DNA from: Acidovorax kalamii
GTDB taxonomy: Bacteria; Pseudomonadota; Gammaproteobacteria; Burkholderiales; Burkholderiaceae_C
Reading direction: 5' to 3'
Length of the DNA stretch: 64,000 nt
Assembly (NCBI RefSeq): GCF_002245625.1
Contig: NZ_NOIG01000008.1
Location: 248,001-312,000 of the forward strand
Shown here: in pieces, positions 44,138-54,709 of the stretch
Numbering within the stretch: the first letter of the stretch is position 1
Layout of the letters: every line of letters starts with the position of its first letter
The notes under the pieces: model-generated
Database searches by the model: none
The model's input: the letters and a program-made list of their open reading frames with translations, nothing else
Told to the model about the DNA's origin: nothing
Program-made: the position numbers and the translations under genes

Positions 44138-44207
44138 CGCCTCCGGCCTAAAGGGCCGACCGGTGGCCGCAACGGTGCCAACGACCCCATCGGTGCCACC
44201 CAAAAGA

Positions 44208-44240
44208 AAGGGGCCCCGCATTGCGGCGGGGCCCTTTTGT
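44208..44240 (+). terminator. Intrinsic terminator after the lipoprotein hydrolase
   Basis: AAGGGGCCCCGC and GCGGGGCCCTTTT form a long stem around a short loop, followed by TTTTGTTG. A dispersed AT-rich repeat starts directly after it. Confidence 0.85.
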
Positions 44241-44245
44241 TGTTT

Positions 44246-44310
44246 GCTATTGAATATATAGCTATATGGGCAATGTGGTCGCGCGGTGGGGGCCATTTTG
44301 ATGCCTGAAA
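44246..44310 (-). repeat. AT-rich palindromic dispersed repeat, copy 7
   Basis: GCTAT-N7-ATAGC at 44246-44262, then TATATGGGCAATGTGG, TCGCGCGGTGGGGGCC and ATTTTG. It aligns over about 50 bases with copy 2 (14429-14491). Confidence 0.75.
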
Positions 44311-44392
44311 CCCACCAGCGGACCCCTTGCGCTGTTGCTGAGCGCCTCCGGCAAGCCCAGGCGCCCAGCAACCCAGCGGCTCACGCCACCGC

Positions 44393-46627
44393 TCACTTCA
44401 CCGTGTTGAGCGCCTCGTTCAGCGTCTTGCTGGGGCGCATCACGGCGTCCAGCTTGGTGACATCGGGCATGTAGTAGCCACCGATGTCGGTGGGCTGGCC
44501 CTGCACGGCGTTCAGCTCGTCCACGATCTTCTGCTCGTTCGCGGTGAGCAGCTTGGCCAGGGGCGCGAACTTGGCGGCCAGGTCAGCATCTGCCGTTTGC
44601 GCGGCCAGTTCCTGGGCCCAGTACATGGCCAGGTAGAACTGGCTGCCCCGGTTGTCCAGCTGGCCGGTCTTGGGCGAGGGGTTCTTGTTGTTGTCGAGCA
44701 GCTTGCCCGTGGCGGCGTCCAGCGTCTGGGCGAGGATCTTGGCCTTGGCGTTGCCCGTTTTCAGGCCCAGGTCTTCCAGCGACACGGCCAGCGCGAGGAA
44801 CTCACCCAGCGAATCCCAGCGCAGGTGGTTTTCTTCCACCAGCTGCTGCACATGCTTGGGGGCCGAGCCGCCCGCACCCGTTTCGTACATGCCGCCACCG
44901 GCCATCAGCGGCACGATGGACAGCATCTTGGCCGAGGTGCCCAGTTCCATGATGGGGAACAGGTCGGTCAGGTAGTCGCGCAGGATGTTGCCGGTGGCGC
45001 TGATAGTGTCCAGGCCACGGATCACGCGCTCCAGCGTGTAGCGCATTGCACGCACCTGGCTCATGATCTGGATGTCCAGGCCGGTGGTGTTGTGCTCGTG
45101 CAGGTACATCTTGACCTTGGTGATCAGCTGCGCTTCGTGCGGACGGTACGAGTCGAGCCAGAACACCACGGGCATGCCGGAGTTGCGCGCGCGGTTCACG
45201 GCCAGCTTCACCCAGTCGCGGATCGCGGCGTCCTTCACCTGGCACATGCGCCAGATGTCGCCTTGCTCCACGTTCTGGCTCAGCAGCACTTCGCCCGTGG
45301 CCAGGTCGGTGATGTTGGCCACGCCGTCTTCGGGGATCTCGAAGGTCTTGTCGTGCGAACCGTACTCTTCGGCCTGCTGCGCCATCAGGCCCACGTTGGG
45401 CACCGTGCCCATGGTCTTGGGGTCGAACGCGCCGTGCCACTTGCAGAAGTTGATGATCTCCTGGTAGATGCGGGCGAAGGTGGATTCGGGCATCACGGCC
45501 TTCACATCCTTCAGGCGGCCGTTGGCGTCCCACATCTTGCCGCCGTTGCGGATCATCGCGGGCATGGAGGCGTCCACGATGATGTCGTTGGGCGAGTGGA
45601 AGTTGGTGATGCCCTTGGCGGAATCGACCATGGCCAGCTCGGGGCGGTGCTCGTGGCAGGCGTGCAGGTCGCGCTTGATCTCGTCGCGCTGGCTTTGGGG
45701 CAGCGTTTCGATCTTGCTGTACAGATCGACCATGCCGTTGTTCACGTTCACGCCCAGCTCCTCAAAGGTCTTGGCGTGTTTGGCGAACGCATCCTTGTAG
45801 AAGATGCGCACGCAGTGGCCGAACACGATGGGGTGCGACACCTTCATCATCGTGGCCTTCACGTGCAGCGAGAACATCACGCCGGTCTTGCGCGCGTCTT
45901 CGATCTCCTTTTCGTAGAAGGCCAGCAGCGCCTTCTTGCTCATGAACATGCTGTCGATCACTTCGCGGTCGAGCAGGCTGACCTTGGGCTTGAGGATGAT
46001 GGTCTTGCCGCTCTTGGTGATCAGCTCCATCTTCACGTCACGGGCGCGGTCCAGCGTCATGGACTTTTCGCCGTGGTAGAAGTCGCCCGCGTGCATGTGC
46101 GACACATGCGAGCGCGATGCCTGGCTCCACTCGGCCATGCTGTGCGGGTTCTTGCGTGCGTATTCCTTCACGGCCTTGGGGGCGCGGCGGTCGGAGTTGC
46201 CTTCGCGCAGCACGGGGTTCACGGCGGAGCCGATGCACTTGCCGTAGCGCGCCTTGATTTCCTTTTCCTTGTCGTCCTTGGGCTGATCGGGGTAGTCGGG
46301 CAGGGCATAGCCCTTGGCCTGCAGTTCGGCGATGGCCGCCTTGAGCTGCGAGACAGATGCGCTGATGTTGGGCAGCTTGATGATGTTGGCATCGGGCTGC
46401 AGCGTCTTCTTGCCCAGCTCGGCCAGGGTGTTGGGCACGCGCTGATCTTCCTTTAGGAACTCGGGGAATTCACCCAGCACACGGGCGGCCACCGAGATGT
46501 CGGACTCCACCACGTTGATGCCCGCTGGCGCGGCAAACGTGCGGATCAGGGGCAGGAAGGAAGCCGTGGCCAGACGGGGGGCTTCGTCGGTCAGGGTGTA
46601 GATGATGGTGGGTTGCTGGGTCGTCAT
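44393..46627 (-). CDS. icd: NADP-dependent isocitrate dehydrogenase, monomeric type
   Basis: A 744-residue monomeric NADP-isocitrate dehydrogenase (COG2838), converting isocitrate to 2-oxoglutarate. The size is that of the monomeric family, about 740, rather than of the dimeric form (about 400-420). Diagnostic stretches include [19 protein letters not shown] at the start and [21 protein letters not shown] at 46639 would add four residues; the ATG at 46627 (MTTQQP) is more likely. The promoter region is the 229-base AT-richer stretch up to 46868. Confidence 0.97.
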   Translation of the reverse strand: MTTQQPTIIYTLTDEAPRLATASFLPLIRTFAAPAGINVVESDISVAARVLGEFPEFLKEDQRVPNTLAELGKKTLQPDANIIKLPNISASVSQLKAAIAELQAKGYALPDYPDQPKDDKEKEIKARYGKCIGSAVNPVLREGNSDRRAPKAVKEYARKNPHSMAEWSQASRSHVSHMHAGDFYHGEKSMTLDRARDVKMELITKSGKTIILKPKVSLLDREVIDSMFMSKKALLAFYEKEIEDARKTGVMFSLHVKATMMKVSHPIVFGHCVRIFYKDAFAKHAKTFEELGVNVNNGMVDLYSKIETLPQSQRDEIKRDLHACHEHRPELAMVDSAKGITNFHSPNDIIVDASMPAMIRNGGKMWDANGRLKDVKAVMPESTFARIYQEIINFCKWHGAFDPKTMGTVPNVGLMAQQAEEYGSHDKTFEIPEDGVANITDLATGEVLLSQNVEQGDIWRMCQVKDAAIRDWVKLAVNRARNSGMPVVFWLDSYRPHEAQLITKVKMYLHEHNTTGLDIQIMSQVRAMRYTLERVIRGLDTISATGNILRDYLTDLFPIMELGTSAKMLSIVPLMAGGGMYETGAGGSAPKHVQQLVEENHLRWDSLGEFLALAVSLEDLGLKTGNAKAKILAQTLDAATGKLLDNNKNPSPKTGQLDNRGSQFYLAMYWAQELAAQTADADLAAKFAPLAKLLTANEQKIVDELNAVQGQPTDIGGYYMPDVTKLDAVMRPSKTLNEALNTVK

Positions 46628-46868
46628 GGCTTGTCTCACGAAACAGAGTATGTAAATGCCCCCGGCTGGGTCACAGCGGGGCCAAACGCGGATGCTCTCT
46701 GATTCTCCTTGCTCGGGGCTGTCTGGAACCCCTGTTTTTGCAATCGAATCTCACAATGCAAAATTATCATAAGCCCGGGGCACTTTTTTTCACCAAATAG
46801 GTGGTAATCACCCTGCGGCGCTCTGCAGTTTGACCGCGTTGGCGGCAGCGCGCCACCCCCTGTACACC

Positions 46869-47576
46869 CTATGAAAGGCCCCCTGGAACAGCCACCACGC
46901 GGCCAGGCAGGACGGCAAACCGCGCCCAGCGCGTGGGCAGCGTATCGGGCGCCGTGCCGGTGAAGGCCCCGAAGGCGGGCAGGACCAACTGCCCATCTCC
47001 CCAGCCAAAGCAGGGCGCCCGCAGCGCATCCCGCGCCGGGCCGCGCAGCCGCAGCGTGGGGTGCAGGTGCCCGGCGATCACCGTGTGCCCTGCCACCGCC
47101 TGCGGGTGGTGGCAGGCCAGCACCGGCGCATCGGCACAGGGCAACCAGGGCTCGTTGACCAGCGCCAGAGCCAGCGCGGCCGGCGGGTCGCCCGCGTGCT
47201 GGTCGTGGTTGCCGCGCACCAGGGTCATCGCCACATGCGCATGGCGTTGGCGCCAGGGCAGCAACTGCTGCCACAGCGCATCGGCCGCGCCGCTGCGCGC
47301 GTGCAGAAAGTCGCCCAGAAACACCAGGTGGTCGGCACCGGTGGCAGCGAGCACCGCATCCAGCCGCGCCAGGTTGTCGGCCGTGGTGCCGTGTGGCACG
47401 GGCTGGCCCGCGCGGCGGAAGGTGGCCGCCTTGCCGAAATGCACATCCGCCACCATCACCATGCGCGCCGCGGGCCACCACAGCGCACGCTGGGGCAGCA
47501 GCTGCAGGGCGGTGCCGCAGGGCAGGGTGATGGCGTGCGCACCGGCGGGGGGTATGGGGAGGGCCAGCGAGGTCAT
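46869..47576 (-). CDS. pdeM: Ligase-associated DNA damage response endonuclease PdeM
   Basis: A 235-residue calcineurin-like metallophosphoesterase. Metal-binding motifs are VADVHFG, LGDFLHAR, RGNHDQ and the paired histidines in GHLHP. Its place as last gene of a helicase-ligase-exonuclease operon identifies it as PdeM. It starts five bases after the helicase stop. Confidence 0.92.
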   Translation of the reverse strand: MTSLALPIPPAGAHAITLPCGTALQLLPQRALWWPAARMVMVADVHFGKAATFRRAGQPVPHGTTADNLARLDAVLAATGADHLVFLGDFLHARSGAADALWQQLLPWRQRHAHVAMTLVRGNHDQHAGDPPAALALALVNEPWLPCADAPVLACHHPQAVAGHTVIAGHLHPTLRLRGPARDALRAPCFGWGDGQLVLPAFGAFTGTAPDTLPTRWARFAVLPGRVVAVPGGLS

Positions 47577-47581
47577 GGGGC

Positions 47582-50374
47582 TCAGAATCCGTGGCGTCTG
47601 CGGGTGCGGCGAGGGCTGTCCCCGGCCGGGTCTCGGCGCGTGCGCCGTGCCGAGGTGGCGGAGCCTTCAGGGAGGTCCCACGCCATGTCCGTGGATTGCA
47701 CAGGGTGCTGCGCCAGGTGGGTGCCCGTGGTGGCGTCGGCCGCCTGCTCCAGCGCCTGCACCATGCGCGCCAGCCGGTCGGCCAGGGTCTCGGTGCTCAG
47801 CCGCTCGCGAAAGCGCTCCACCATCAGCGGCAGGGCGAATGGGGTGGGGCGTTCCAGCGCGTGGATGGACAGGGTCTGTGCCTGCATGCCGCGCAGCGTG
47901 TGCGCCAGGCGGTCCATGTCCAGTTCGTTGGTCAGCAGCTCGGCACGGGCCTGGGCCAGCAGCAGGTTGCCCGGGTCGTACTGCGCAAACACGTCGTAGT
48001 ACAGCGACGACGAGGCCTGCAGCTGGCGGCTGCTGCGCTGCTCGCCCGGGTGGCTTTGAAAGATGAGCCCGGCAATGCGCGCGATCTCGCGAAAGCGCCG
48101 GCGCGCCATCTCGGTCGCGTTCAGGCTGGCCAGCACTTCCTCTTCGAGCCCGCTACCAATCGTGGTGTGCGTGCCCTCGCCGATCAGGCGCGGCAGCAGC
48201 GTGGGCCAGTCCACGGGCTTGGCCGACAGCAGCTCCAGACCGTAGTCATTGACCGCGATGGAGAAGGTGTTGGGAACCTGCTGCGACGCGCGCCAGCCCA
48301 GCAGCCCGGCCAGGCCCAGGTGCACCAGGCGCCCCGCCAGCGGGTACAGGTACAGGTGCCAGCCCTCGCGCGTGTGCAGGGTCTCGGCCACCAGGCGGCT
48401 GGGTGTGGGCAGGGCCGACCAGGCCTGCTGCAGCGCCAGCAGCGGCTGGGCGCTGCGCATCTCGGGCGTGGAGAACTCGCCGCGCTCGGCCTGCGCCAGC
48501 TGCTCCAGCATCGCATCGGCCAGCGTGTTCGACAGCGGCATGCGCCCGCCGCTCCAGCGCGGCAGGGCGGCGCTGCCCTTGGGGGCGATGCGCACATAGG
48601 CCGTCATCTGCTGGGTGCGCACCAGCTCCAGCAGCCGGCCTGCAAACATGAACACATCGCCCTTGCGCAGCCGCGCGATGAAACTCTCTTCGACCGAGCC
48701 CAGGCGCCCACCGCTCACAAACTGCACCTGCATGGCGGCGTCGCTCACGATGGTGCCGATGTTGCTGCGGTGGCGGCGCGCCAGGCGCGCATCGGGCACG
48801 CGCCACACGCCCTCGTCGTCCGGCACCACGCGGTGAAAGTCCGGGTAGGTGGCCAGCGATGCGCCGCCCTGGCGCACGAACTGCAGCGCCCACTGCCAGT
48901 CGCTGTCGGCCAAGGCAGCGTAGGCCGGGGCGCGGCGCACTTCGGCCAGCAGCACATCGGGCACAAAGCCGCCGCCCAGCGCCATGGTCACCAGGTGCTG
49001 CACCAGCACATCGAGCGGCGCACGCGGCGTGTGCCGGTCCTCAATGCGGCCCTGCGCCAGTGCGTGGCGCGCAGCGGCTGCCTCCACCAGCTCCAGGCTG
49101 TGCGTGGGCACCAGCGTGATGCTGGAGCTGCGCCCCGGCGCATGGCCCGAGCGGCCCGCACGCTGCACCAGCCGCGCCACGCCCTTGGCCGAACCGATCT
49201 GCAGCACCTGCTCCACCGGCAAAAAGTCCACGCCCAGGTCCAGGCTCGATGTGCACACCACGGCCTTGAGCTGCCCGGCCTTGAGGCCTTGCTCCACCCA
49301 GTCGCGCACCTCATGCCCCAGCGACCCGTGGTGCAGTGCGATGGTGCCGGCCCAGTCGGGCCGTGCCTCCAGCAGCGCCTGGTACCACCGCTCCGCTTGC
49401 GACCGGGTGTTGGTGAACACCAAGGTGGACGCCGCCGCTTCGATCGACTGCACCACCTGCGGCAGCAGGCTCAGCCCCATGTGGCCCGCCCACGCAAAGC
49501 GGTCGGCTCGCGCGGGCAGCATCACCTGCACCTCCAGCCGTTTGTCGATGCGGCCCTGCACCAGCACGGCGGGCGGTGGCTGTGGCGCACCCGCCGCGCT
49601 GGGCACGGGCTGCGGCAGCAAGGTGTGCAGGGCCTCCTCCAGGTTGCCCAGCGTGGCCGACATGCCCCACACCTGCAGCGCTGGGTTCCAGCCCGACAGG
49701 CGCGCAAGCGCCAGCTGCACCTGCACGCCGCGTTTGTTGCCCACCAGCTCGTGCCACTCGTCCACCACCACCAGCCGCACGCTGGCCAGGCGCTCACGCG
49801 CATCGGCGCGCGCCAGTAGCAGCGACACGCTTTCGGGCGTGGTCACCAGCAGCGTGGGCAGACGGCGGTCTTGCGCAGCGCGCTCGCCGCTGGCGGTGTC
49901 GCCCGTGCGCAGCCCGCTGCTCCAGGTGGGGGCTAGATCGGGCAGTGGGACCTGCAGGGCGCGCAGCGAATCAGCCGCCAATGCGCGCATGGGCGTGATC
50001 CAGAGCACCGTGAGGGGTGGTGCCGCAGCGCGGCGCGTTCGGGCACTGAAGGTCGCCGCTGGAGCCCGTAGCGCTCGTTCAGCCGATCGCCCTGAGCCTG
50101 TCGAAGGGCTTGTTTCCGAGGGTGCCCCGGCTTCGACAGGCTCAGCCCGAACGGGTAGGAGGGGCGCCCAATGCTGCAGCGCGCCCAGCCACACCGCATA
50201 GGTCTTGCCCGCGCCCGTGGTGGCATGCAGCAGACCCGAGCGGCCCTCGCCCATCGCGCGCCACACGTCTTGCTGGAAGCCAAAGGGCTGCCAGCCCCGC
50301 GCCGCCATCCAGGCGGCTGCGGCACTCGGTGCCACCGGGGGCAGGGGCTTGCGCGGGCGGCGGGTGGTGCTCAT
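47582..50374 (-). CDS. Ligase-associated DEXH-box helicase (Lhr-like)
   Basis: A 930-residue superfamily 2 helicase. Walker A is TTGAGKT (52-58), motif Ia WITPMRALA (125-133), motif [13 protein letters not shown], and the second RecA domain follows with [13 protein letters not shown] and [11 protein letters not shown]; a long Lhr-type C-terminal region completes it. Between motifs I and Ia the protein carries about 30 extra residues (75-105, reading [20 protein letters not shown]) translated from a REP-like element, not from the family. It overlaps the ligase gene by four bases (ATGA) and precedes pdeM by five. Confidence 0.93.
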   Translation of the reverse strand: MSTTRRPRKPLPPVAPSAAAAWMAARGWQPFGFQQDVWRAMGEGRSGLLHATTGAGKTYAVWLGALQHWAPLLPVRAEPVEAGAPSETSPSTGSGRSAERALRAPAATFSARTRRAAAPPLTVLWITPMRALAADSLRALQVPLPDLAPTWSSGLRTGDTASGERAAQDRRLPTLLVTTPESVSLLLARADARERLASVRLVVVDEWHELVGNKRGVQVQLALARLSGWNPALQVWGMSATLGNLEEALHTLLPQPVPSAAGAPQPPPAVLVQGRIDKRLEVQVMLPARADRFAWAGHMGLSLLPQVVQSIEAAASTLVFTNTRSQAERWYQALLEARPDWAGTIALHHGSLGHEVRDWVEQGLKAGQLKAVVCTSSLDLGVDFLPVEQVLQIGSAKGVARLVQRAGRSGHAPGRSSSITLVPTHSLELVEAAAARHALAQGRIEDRHTPRAPLDVLVQHLVTMALGGGFVPDVLLAEVRRAPAYAALADSDWQWALQFVRQGGASLATYPDFHRVVPDDEGVWRVPDARLARRHRSNIGTIVSDAAMQVQFVSGGRLGSVEESFIARLRKGDVFMFAGRLLELVRTQQMTAYVRIAPKGSAALPRWSGGRMPLSNTLADAMLEQLAQAERGEFSTPEMRSAQPLLALQQAWSALPTPSRLVAETLHTREGWHLYLYPLAGRLVHLGLAGLLGWRASQQVPNTFSIAVNDYGLELLSAKPVDWPTLLPRLIGEGTHTTIGSGLEEEVLASLNATEMARRRFREIARIAGLIFQSHPGEQRSSRQLQASSSLYYDVFAQYDPGNLLLAQARAELLTNELDMDRLAHTLRGMQAQTLSIHALERPTPFALPLMVERFRERLSTETLADRLARMVQALEQAADATTGTHLAQHPVQSTDMAWDLPEGSATSARRTRRDPAGDSPRRTRRRHGF
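50085..50154. repeat. REP-like inverted repeat inserted in frame in the helicase gene
   Basis: CTGAGCCTGTCGAAG (50092-50106) and CTTCGACAGGCTCAG (50131-50145) form a perfect 15-bp stem with a 24-base loop, followed by CCCGAACGGG. The arm core equals that of the intergenic copy at 9968-10027. Confidence 0.9.
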
Positions 50375-52068
50375 GCCGCAACGTCCTGCCCTGGCAACAA
50401 CGCCATCAGCGTTTGCAGGGTATCGGCCTCGGCCACGGGCTTGTCCTGTCGCCAGCGCAGCATGCGCGGAAAGCGCACCGCAATGCCGCTCTTGTGGCGC
50501 GGGCTCTTCGCAATGCCTTCAAAGCCCAGCTCAAACACCAGCGTCGCGTCCACGCTGCGCACGGGCCCGAAGCTCTCGCGCGTGGTCTTGCGGATGATGG
50601 CGTCCACCTGCGCAATCTCGGCATCCGTCAGGCCCGAATAGGCCTTGGCAAAAGGCACCAGTTGCCGCTGCGGGTCGTCCTGCGGCCCGGTCCACACGGC
50701 AAAGGTGTAGTCGGTGTAGAGGCTCGCACGGCGGCCGTGGCCGCGCTGGGCGTAGATGAGCACGGCGTCCACGCTCATGGGGTCGATCTTCCACTTCCAC
50801 CACACGCCCACATCCTTGGTGCGGCCCACACCGTACTGCGCGCTGCGGTGCTTGAGCATGAAGCCCTCGGTGCCCATGCTGCGCGCGGCCTCGCGTTGGC
50901 GTGCCAGGTTGTGCCAGTCGGCGCCCTGCAGCAACTCGCTCAGGCGCAGGGCCTGGTGCGGTGCGGGTGCGATGGTGGTGTCATCAGGCTGTTGCAGCGT
51001 GGCCTCCAGCAGCGTACGGCGGGCCTGCTGCGGCTCTTGGCGCAGGTCCTGCCCGGCGTGTTCGAGCAGGTCGTAGGCCACCAGCACCACGGGCAGCTCG
51101 CGCAGCAGCTTGGGGGTCAGCGTCTTGCGACCCAGGCGCTTTTGCAGGTCGGCAAAGGGGCGGGGCTGGGGCTCGCCCGGCAGCCACACCAGGATCTCGC
51201 CATCGACCACTGTGCCGTCAGGGAGCTGCTCCATCGCGGCCTCGGCCAGTTCGGGGAAGCGGTCGGTCACCAGTTCCTCGCCGCGCGACCAGATCCACAC
51301 CGCGCCCGCACGCCGCACGATCTGCGCGCGGATGCCGTCCCACTTCCACTCCACCAGCCAGTCGCCGGGCGTGCCCAGCAGTGCGGGCATCTCAGCCACA
51401 GGCTGGTTGAACGGGTGGGCCAGGAAGAACGGGTAGGGCTGGCCTGTATCGGCAGCATCTTGCGTACTGGCATCGTCGTCCACCGGCGCGATCAGCGCCT
51501 GGTAGTCGCTGGCCTGCGGCTGCCGGCCGATCTGCGTGTAGCCCATCAGCCGGTGGGCGATGCGCTTGGGGTCCAGCGCGCTCACCGTGGCCAGCGCTTG
51601 TGTCACCTGCAGGCGCGACACCCCCACGCGGAAGTTGCCGGTGATGAGCTTGAAGTACACAAAGCGCTGCTCGGGCGCCAGCCTGTCCCACTGCGTGCGC
51701 AGGCGGGCGTCGGCCTCATCGGGCGGCAGGGCGCGCAGGGGCAGCAGCTGGGCCATCCATTCGGCCAGCGTCAGTTCGGTGGGCTGGGCGGGCGGTGGCA
51801 GCAGCAACGCCAGGGTTTCGGCCAGGTCGCCCACGGCCTGGTAGCTCTCTTCAAACAGCCACTCGGGCAGGCCTGCAGCCTCTTGCGCCAGCGCCTTCAG
51901 GCGCTTCGTGGGCACCATCTGGCGGGGCTTGCCGCCTGAGAGAAAGTAGGTGGCCCAGGCCGCATCGGCGGGCGGCGCCACGCGCAGGTAAGCCACCAGC
52001 GCCGCGAGCTTGGCCGACTGCGCGGTGGTGGCGTCCAGCGCCTGGAACAGCTGGGCAAAGGCCTTCAT
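50371..52068 (-). CDS. ATP-dependent DNA ligase (ligase-associated repair cluster)
   Basis: A 565-residue ATP-dependent ligase with the adenylation lysine in WKWDGIR (Lys242), an N-terminal helical domain (about 1-200) and an OB-fold in the C-terminal third. Downstream motifs include [23 protein letters not shown]. It seals nicks in duplex DNA. It overlaps both neighbours by four bases (50371-50374 and 52065-52068), so exonuclease, ligase and helicase are translationally coupled. Confidence 0.95.
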   Translation of the reverse strand: MKAFAQLFQALDATTAQSAKLAALVAYLRVAPPADAAWATYFLSGGKPRQMVPTKRLKALAQEAAGLPEWLFEESYQAVGDLAETLALLLPPPAQPTELTLAEWMAQLLPLRALPPDEADARLRTQWDRLAPEQRFVYFKLITGNFRVGVSRLQVTQALATVSALDPKRIAHRLMGYTQIGRQPQASDYQALIAPVDDDASTQDAADTGQPYPFFLAHPFNQPVAEMPALLGTPGDWLVEWKWDGIRAQIVRRAGAVWIWSRGEELVTDRFPELAEAAMEQLPDGTVVDGEILVWLPGEPQPRPFADLQKRLGRKTLTPKLLRELPVVLVAYDLLEHAGQDLRQEPQQARRTLLEATLQQPDDTTIAPAPHQALRLSELLQGADWHNLARQREAARSMGTEGFMLKHRSAQYGVGRTKDVGVWWKWKIDPMSVDAVLIYAQRGHGRRASLYTDYTFAVWTGPQDDPQRQLVPFAKAYSGLTDAEIAQVDAIIRKTTRESFGPVRSVDATLVFELGFEGIAKSPRHKSGIAVRFPRMLRWRQDKPVAEADTLQTLMALLPGQDVAA

Positions 52069-53126
52069 GCCGTCCCCTCGGGTGCGGGTTCGCTGTCTGG
52101 CTCGGGTGCAGCCCCTGCATCGTCTTCGTTGTCATCGGCACCGTATTCGGTCGCGAACACCTGGGCGTCCAGCCCCTGCTCGCACAGCCAGCGAACCATC
52201 ACCGTTGTGCTGCCATGGGTCACGATGATGCGCTCCGCGCCCGTGGCGCCAATGGCTTTCTGCAAGCTGGGCCAGTCGGCGTGGTCGCTCATCACAAAGC
52301 CCCGGTCCACGCCCCGGCGGCGGCGTGCGCCGCGCACCAGCATCCAGCCGCTGGCAAACGCGTCGGAGTGTTCGCCAAACCGCTTGAGCCACGGCGTGCC
52401 CGCTGCCGAGGGCGGGGCCAGCACGAGCGCGCGTTTCAGGTCGGCCTTGGTCAGGCCCGGGTCCGTCACGCGCAGCGTGGGCGGCAGGTCCACGCCCGCC
52501 GCGCGGTACACGGCGTTGAGCGGCTCCACCGCCCCATGCACCACGATGGGCCCGATGCTGGCGTCCACGCCATGCAGCAGCCGCTGCGCTTTGCCGAAGG
52601 CGTAGGCATACAGCACGCTGGCCTTGCCCGCCGCTGCATTGGCAGCCCACCAGGCATTGATGTCGGCGAACAGCACGGGTTGCGACGGCCAGCGGTAGAT
52701 AGGCAGGCCGAAGGTGGATTCGGTAATGAAGGTGTGGCAGCGCACGGGCTCGAACGGCGGGCAGGTGCCATCGTCTTCCAGCTTGTAGTCGCCCGAGGCC
52801 ACCCACACCTGGCCGCCATGTTCCACGCGCACCTGGGCCGACCCCAGCACATGCCCGGCCGGGTGCAGCGAAACGCGCACGCCATGGTGGTCGATGGCCT
52901 CGCCATAGGCCAGCGTCTGCAGCGCGATGTCCGCCCCCAGCCGGTTGCGCAGCGTGCCTGCGCTGCCCTCGTGCGCCAGGTAGCGGGCCGAGCCCATGCG
53001 TGCGTGGTCTGAATGGGCATGCGTGATCACGGCCCGCTCCACCGGCCGCCAGGGGTCGATGTAGAAGTCGCCGGGCGGGCAATACAGGCCTTCGGGGCGG
53101 TGGACGATGAGGTCGTTGCGGTGCAT
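52065..53126 (-). CDS. Ligase-associated DNA damage response exonuclease (metallo-beta-lactamase fold)
   Basis: A 353-residue protein of the beta-lactamase/beta-CASP-like fold. The metal motif is HAHSDH (36-41), with PAGHVLGSAQVRV and ITESTFGLP following, which are the hallmarks of the SNM1-like nuclease branch. The start at 53126 gives a length close to the family's usual length; an upstream in-frame start has no conserved sequence. It is the first gene of the four-gene repair operon. Confidence 0.93.
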   Translation of the reverse strand: MHRNDLIVHRPEGLYCPPGDFYIDPWRPVERAVITHAHSDHARMGSARYLAHEGSAGTLRNRLGADIALQTLAYGEAIDHHGVRVSLHPAGHVLGSAQVRVEHGGQVWVASGDYKLEDDGTCPPFEPVRCHTFITESTFGLPIYRWPSQPVLFADINAWWAANAAAGKASVLYAYAFGKAQRLLHGVDASIGPIVVHGAVEPLNAVYRAAGVDLPPTLRVTDPGLTKADLKRALVLAPPSAAGTPWLKRFGEHSDAFASGWMLVRGARRRRGVDRGFVMSDHADWPSLQKAIGATGAERIIVTHGSTTVMVRWLCEQGLDAQVFATEYGADDNEDDAGAAPEPDSEPAPEGTA

Positions 53127-53200
53127 GTGGGTGGGATCGTAGGCGCCCCGCCAAAGCCGAGGTGCCACTTGGGATATCTGTGGCGCACCGGCAAAAATAT

Positions 53201-53265
53201 GGAAGAAAATGGCCGTCTCCACGCGTCCTTTTTTGCTTATTTGCTATTTATTCAATAGCATTTTG
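53201..53265 (+). repeat. AT-rich palindromic dispersed repeat, copy 8
   Basis: AAAATGGCCGTCTCCACGCG followed by a T run and GCTAT-N7-ATAGC (53243-53259). The order is the reverse complement of copies 2 and 7. It is in the space upstream of the repair operon. Confidence 0.7.
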
Positions 53266-53315
53266 CGCCGCAGTCTTGCTGGCCGGGCGCGCGGTGCATC
53301 GTTGGGCGGTTCACG

Positions 53316-53861
53316 ATGGGAGGAGGGCTCTGCATGCACAGTGTCGAATCGGGCGGGTTGCGGGGTGCGCTCCTGTCCCTGCTGACTGTTCTCGCTGTGT
53401 CGTCGGCCAGTGCCCAGCATGGCGCTGCTGTGCAGGCGCGCACCAACGCCTTCAACGACCCCTTCGTGCAGGTCACCCGCGCCATCCCGCACTGCCCCGT
53501 GCCCGAAGGCCCGCTCTACACCGAGGCCGAGGTGCGTGAGCTCGCCCATGTGCGATCACAGCACGGCGGCAGCTGCCACCGCGTGGGGCGCTGCCGCCTG
53601 CCCAACTCCTACCTGTACGACGCCGAGATCATCCCGCGCGTGCAGCGCTACATCCAGCAGGATGGCCGCTTTGACGACACCAGCGTGTGGGTGCTGGGCG
53701 AGCGGCGGCTGGTGACGCTGATGGGTTGTGTGCAGTCGCAGGCGCAGGCCGAGGCGCTGGAGAAAGCCGTGTGGCTGGTGGACGACGTGATGGGGGTGAT
53801 CAACCTGCTGCAGGTGGGCGCTGAGCGCGATGGCGTGCGTTACCCGGTCTTACCGCCGTAG
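53316..53861 (+). CDS. Exported BON-domain protein
   Basis: A 181-residue protein with a signal peptide (LRGALLSLLTVLAVSSASA, to about 33). Near the C-terminus is a BON domain (RRLVTLMGCVQSQAQAEALEKAVWLVDDVMGVINLLQV), preceded by a cysteine-rich piece with SCHRVGRCRLP. BON domains attach to membranes or outer-membrane phospholipid. An ATG at 53334 may be the true start. No partner gene is evident. Confidence 0.8.
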   Translation: MGGGLCMHSVESGGLRGALLSLLTVLAVSSASAQHGAAVQARTNAFNDPFVQVTRAIPHCPVPEGPLYTEAEVRELAHVRSQHGGSCHRVGRCRLPNSYLYDAEIIPRVQRYIQQDGRFDDTSVWVLGERRLVTLMGCVQSQAQAEALEKAVWLVDDVMGVINLLQVGAERDGVRYPVLPP

Positions 53862-53944
53862 TGCTGGCGGTAGGGCTGGACAGCGCAATCGTGGCGATGG
53901 AGCACGACGGGGCGTGGCGCAGCGCGACCAGGCACCATGACCCT

Positions 53945-54646
53945 TCAGACAAACAAAGTAGACAGCATGTGCACCGGCACAGGCAGGCCGGGCGTGGCCT
54001 CCGTTGCTTCGAAGAAGTCCGCGCCTTGCTGGGCTGGACGAATGGACGAAAAAATGGGCGGAAACTGAGGCTGGGTGATGTGGTGCTTGGTCTTGCACTC
54101 TTCGCAGGCATGTAGCTTGGGAACAAACTGGCGGTTCTTGCGTGAACCCACGGGCCCCAGGGTGTCCCAGACGACGCGGGAAGCTTCTGCCGACACTGGC
54201 TTGCAATGGTTGCGCCAATCCACATTGCCCAAGACAGCCACATAGAAGCCAAGAAGGTTTGACACCAGATCCTCTTCGCTGAAACCACTGTCTGTAAAGG
54301 CAGAGAGCGAGGCCTGGACATCCTCGAATCCCATCGACACTTCTTTGAAGATGGCCAGCGCCACCGAGCGCTGGGTGGCCAGCGGCAGACCCTTGCGGAT
54401 GAAGTAGAACTTCGTGAAGTCGCGAGAGAGGCCGAACTTTCGCATTCCCTGCCGGTACATCACGAGATGGTGATCCGGCCGGCCTGCGACCTGCAGGCCT
54501 CGCTCGAGCGAGACGTCCTTCCAAAGATAGCTTGCACTCGCATGGCGGTTCGCCGGTTTCTCGACCGAAACCAGGTGACCTATGTCGATCCAGCCGCAAT
54601 TGCACGTATAGATGAGGCGATTGGGAATGTCCGATCGAGATGACAT
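53945..54646 (-). CDS. Unrecognised protein with two cysteine clusters
   Basis: A 233-residue soluble protein with no family I can name. It begins YTCNCGWIDIGHL (13-25), with Cys15, Cys17 and His24, and has CEECKTKHH near 180, so it may bind a metal. It lies 63 bases after the neighbouring hypothetical gene and on the same strand. Base composition looks lower in GC than surrounding genes, suggesting recent acquisition. Confidence 0.7.
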   Translation of the reverse strand: MSSRSDIPNRLIYTCNCGWIDIGHLVSVEKPANRHASASYLWKDVSLERGLQVAGRPDHHLVMYRQGMRKFGLSRDFTKFYFIRKGLPLATQRSVALAIFKEVSMGFEDVQASLSAFTDSGFSEEDLVSNLLGFYVAVLGNVDWRNHCKPVSAEASRVVWDTLGPVGSRKNRQFVPKLHACEECKTKHHITQPQFPPIFSSIRPAQQGADFFEATEATPGLPVPVHMLSTLFV

Positions 54647-54709
54647 GGATGTTCAACGAGGAGGTAAAAGGGAAGAGGGGTGCCGCGTGTCACCTGCGTC
54701 TAGAGCGAA

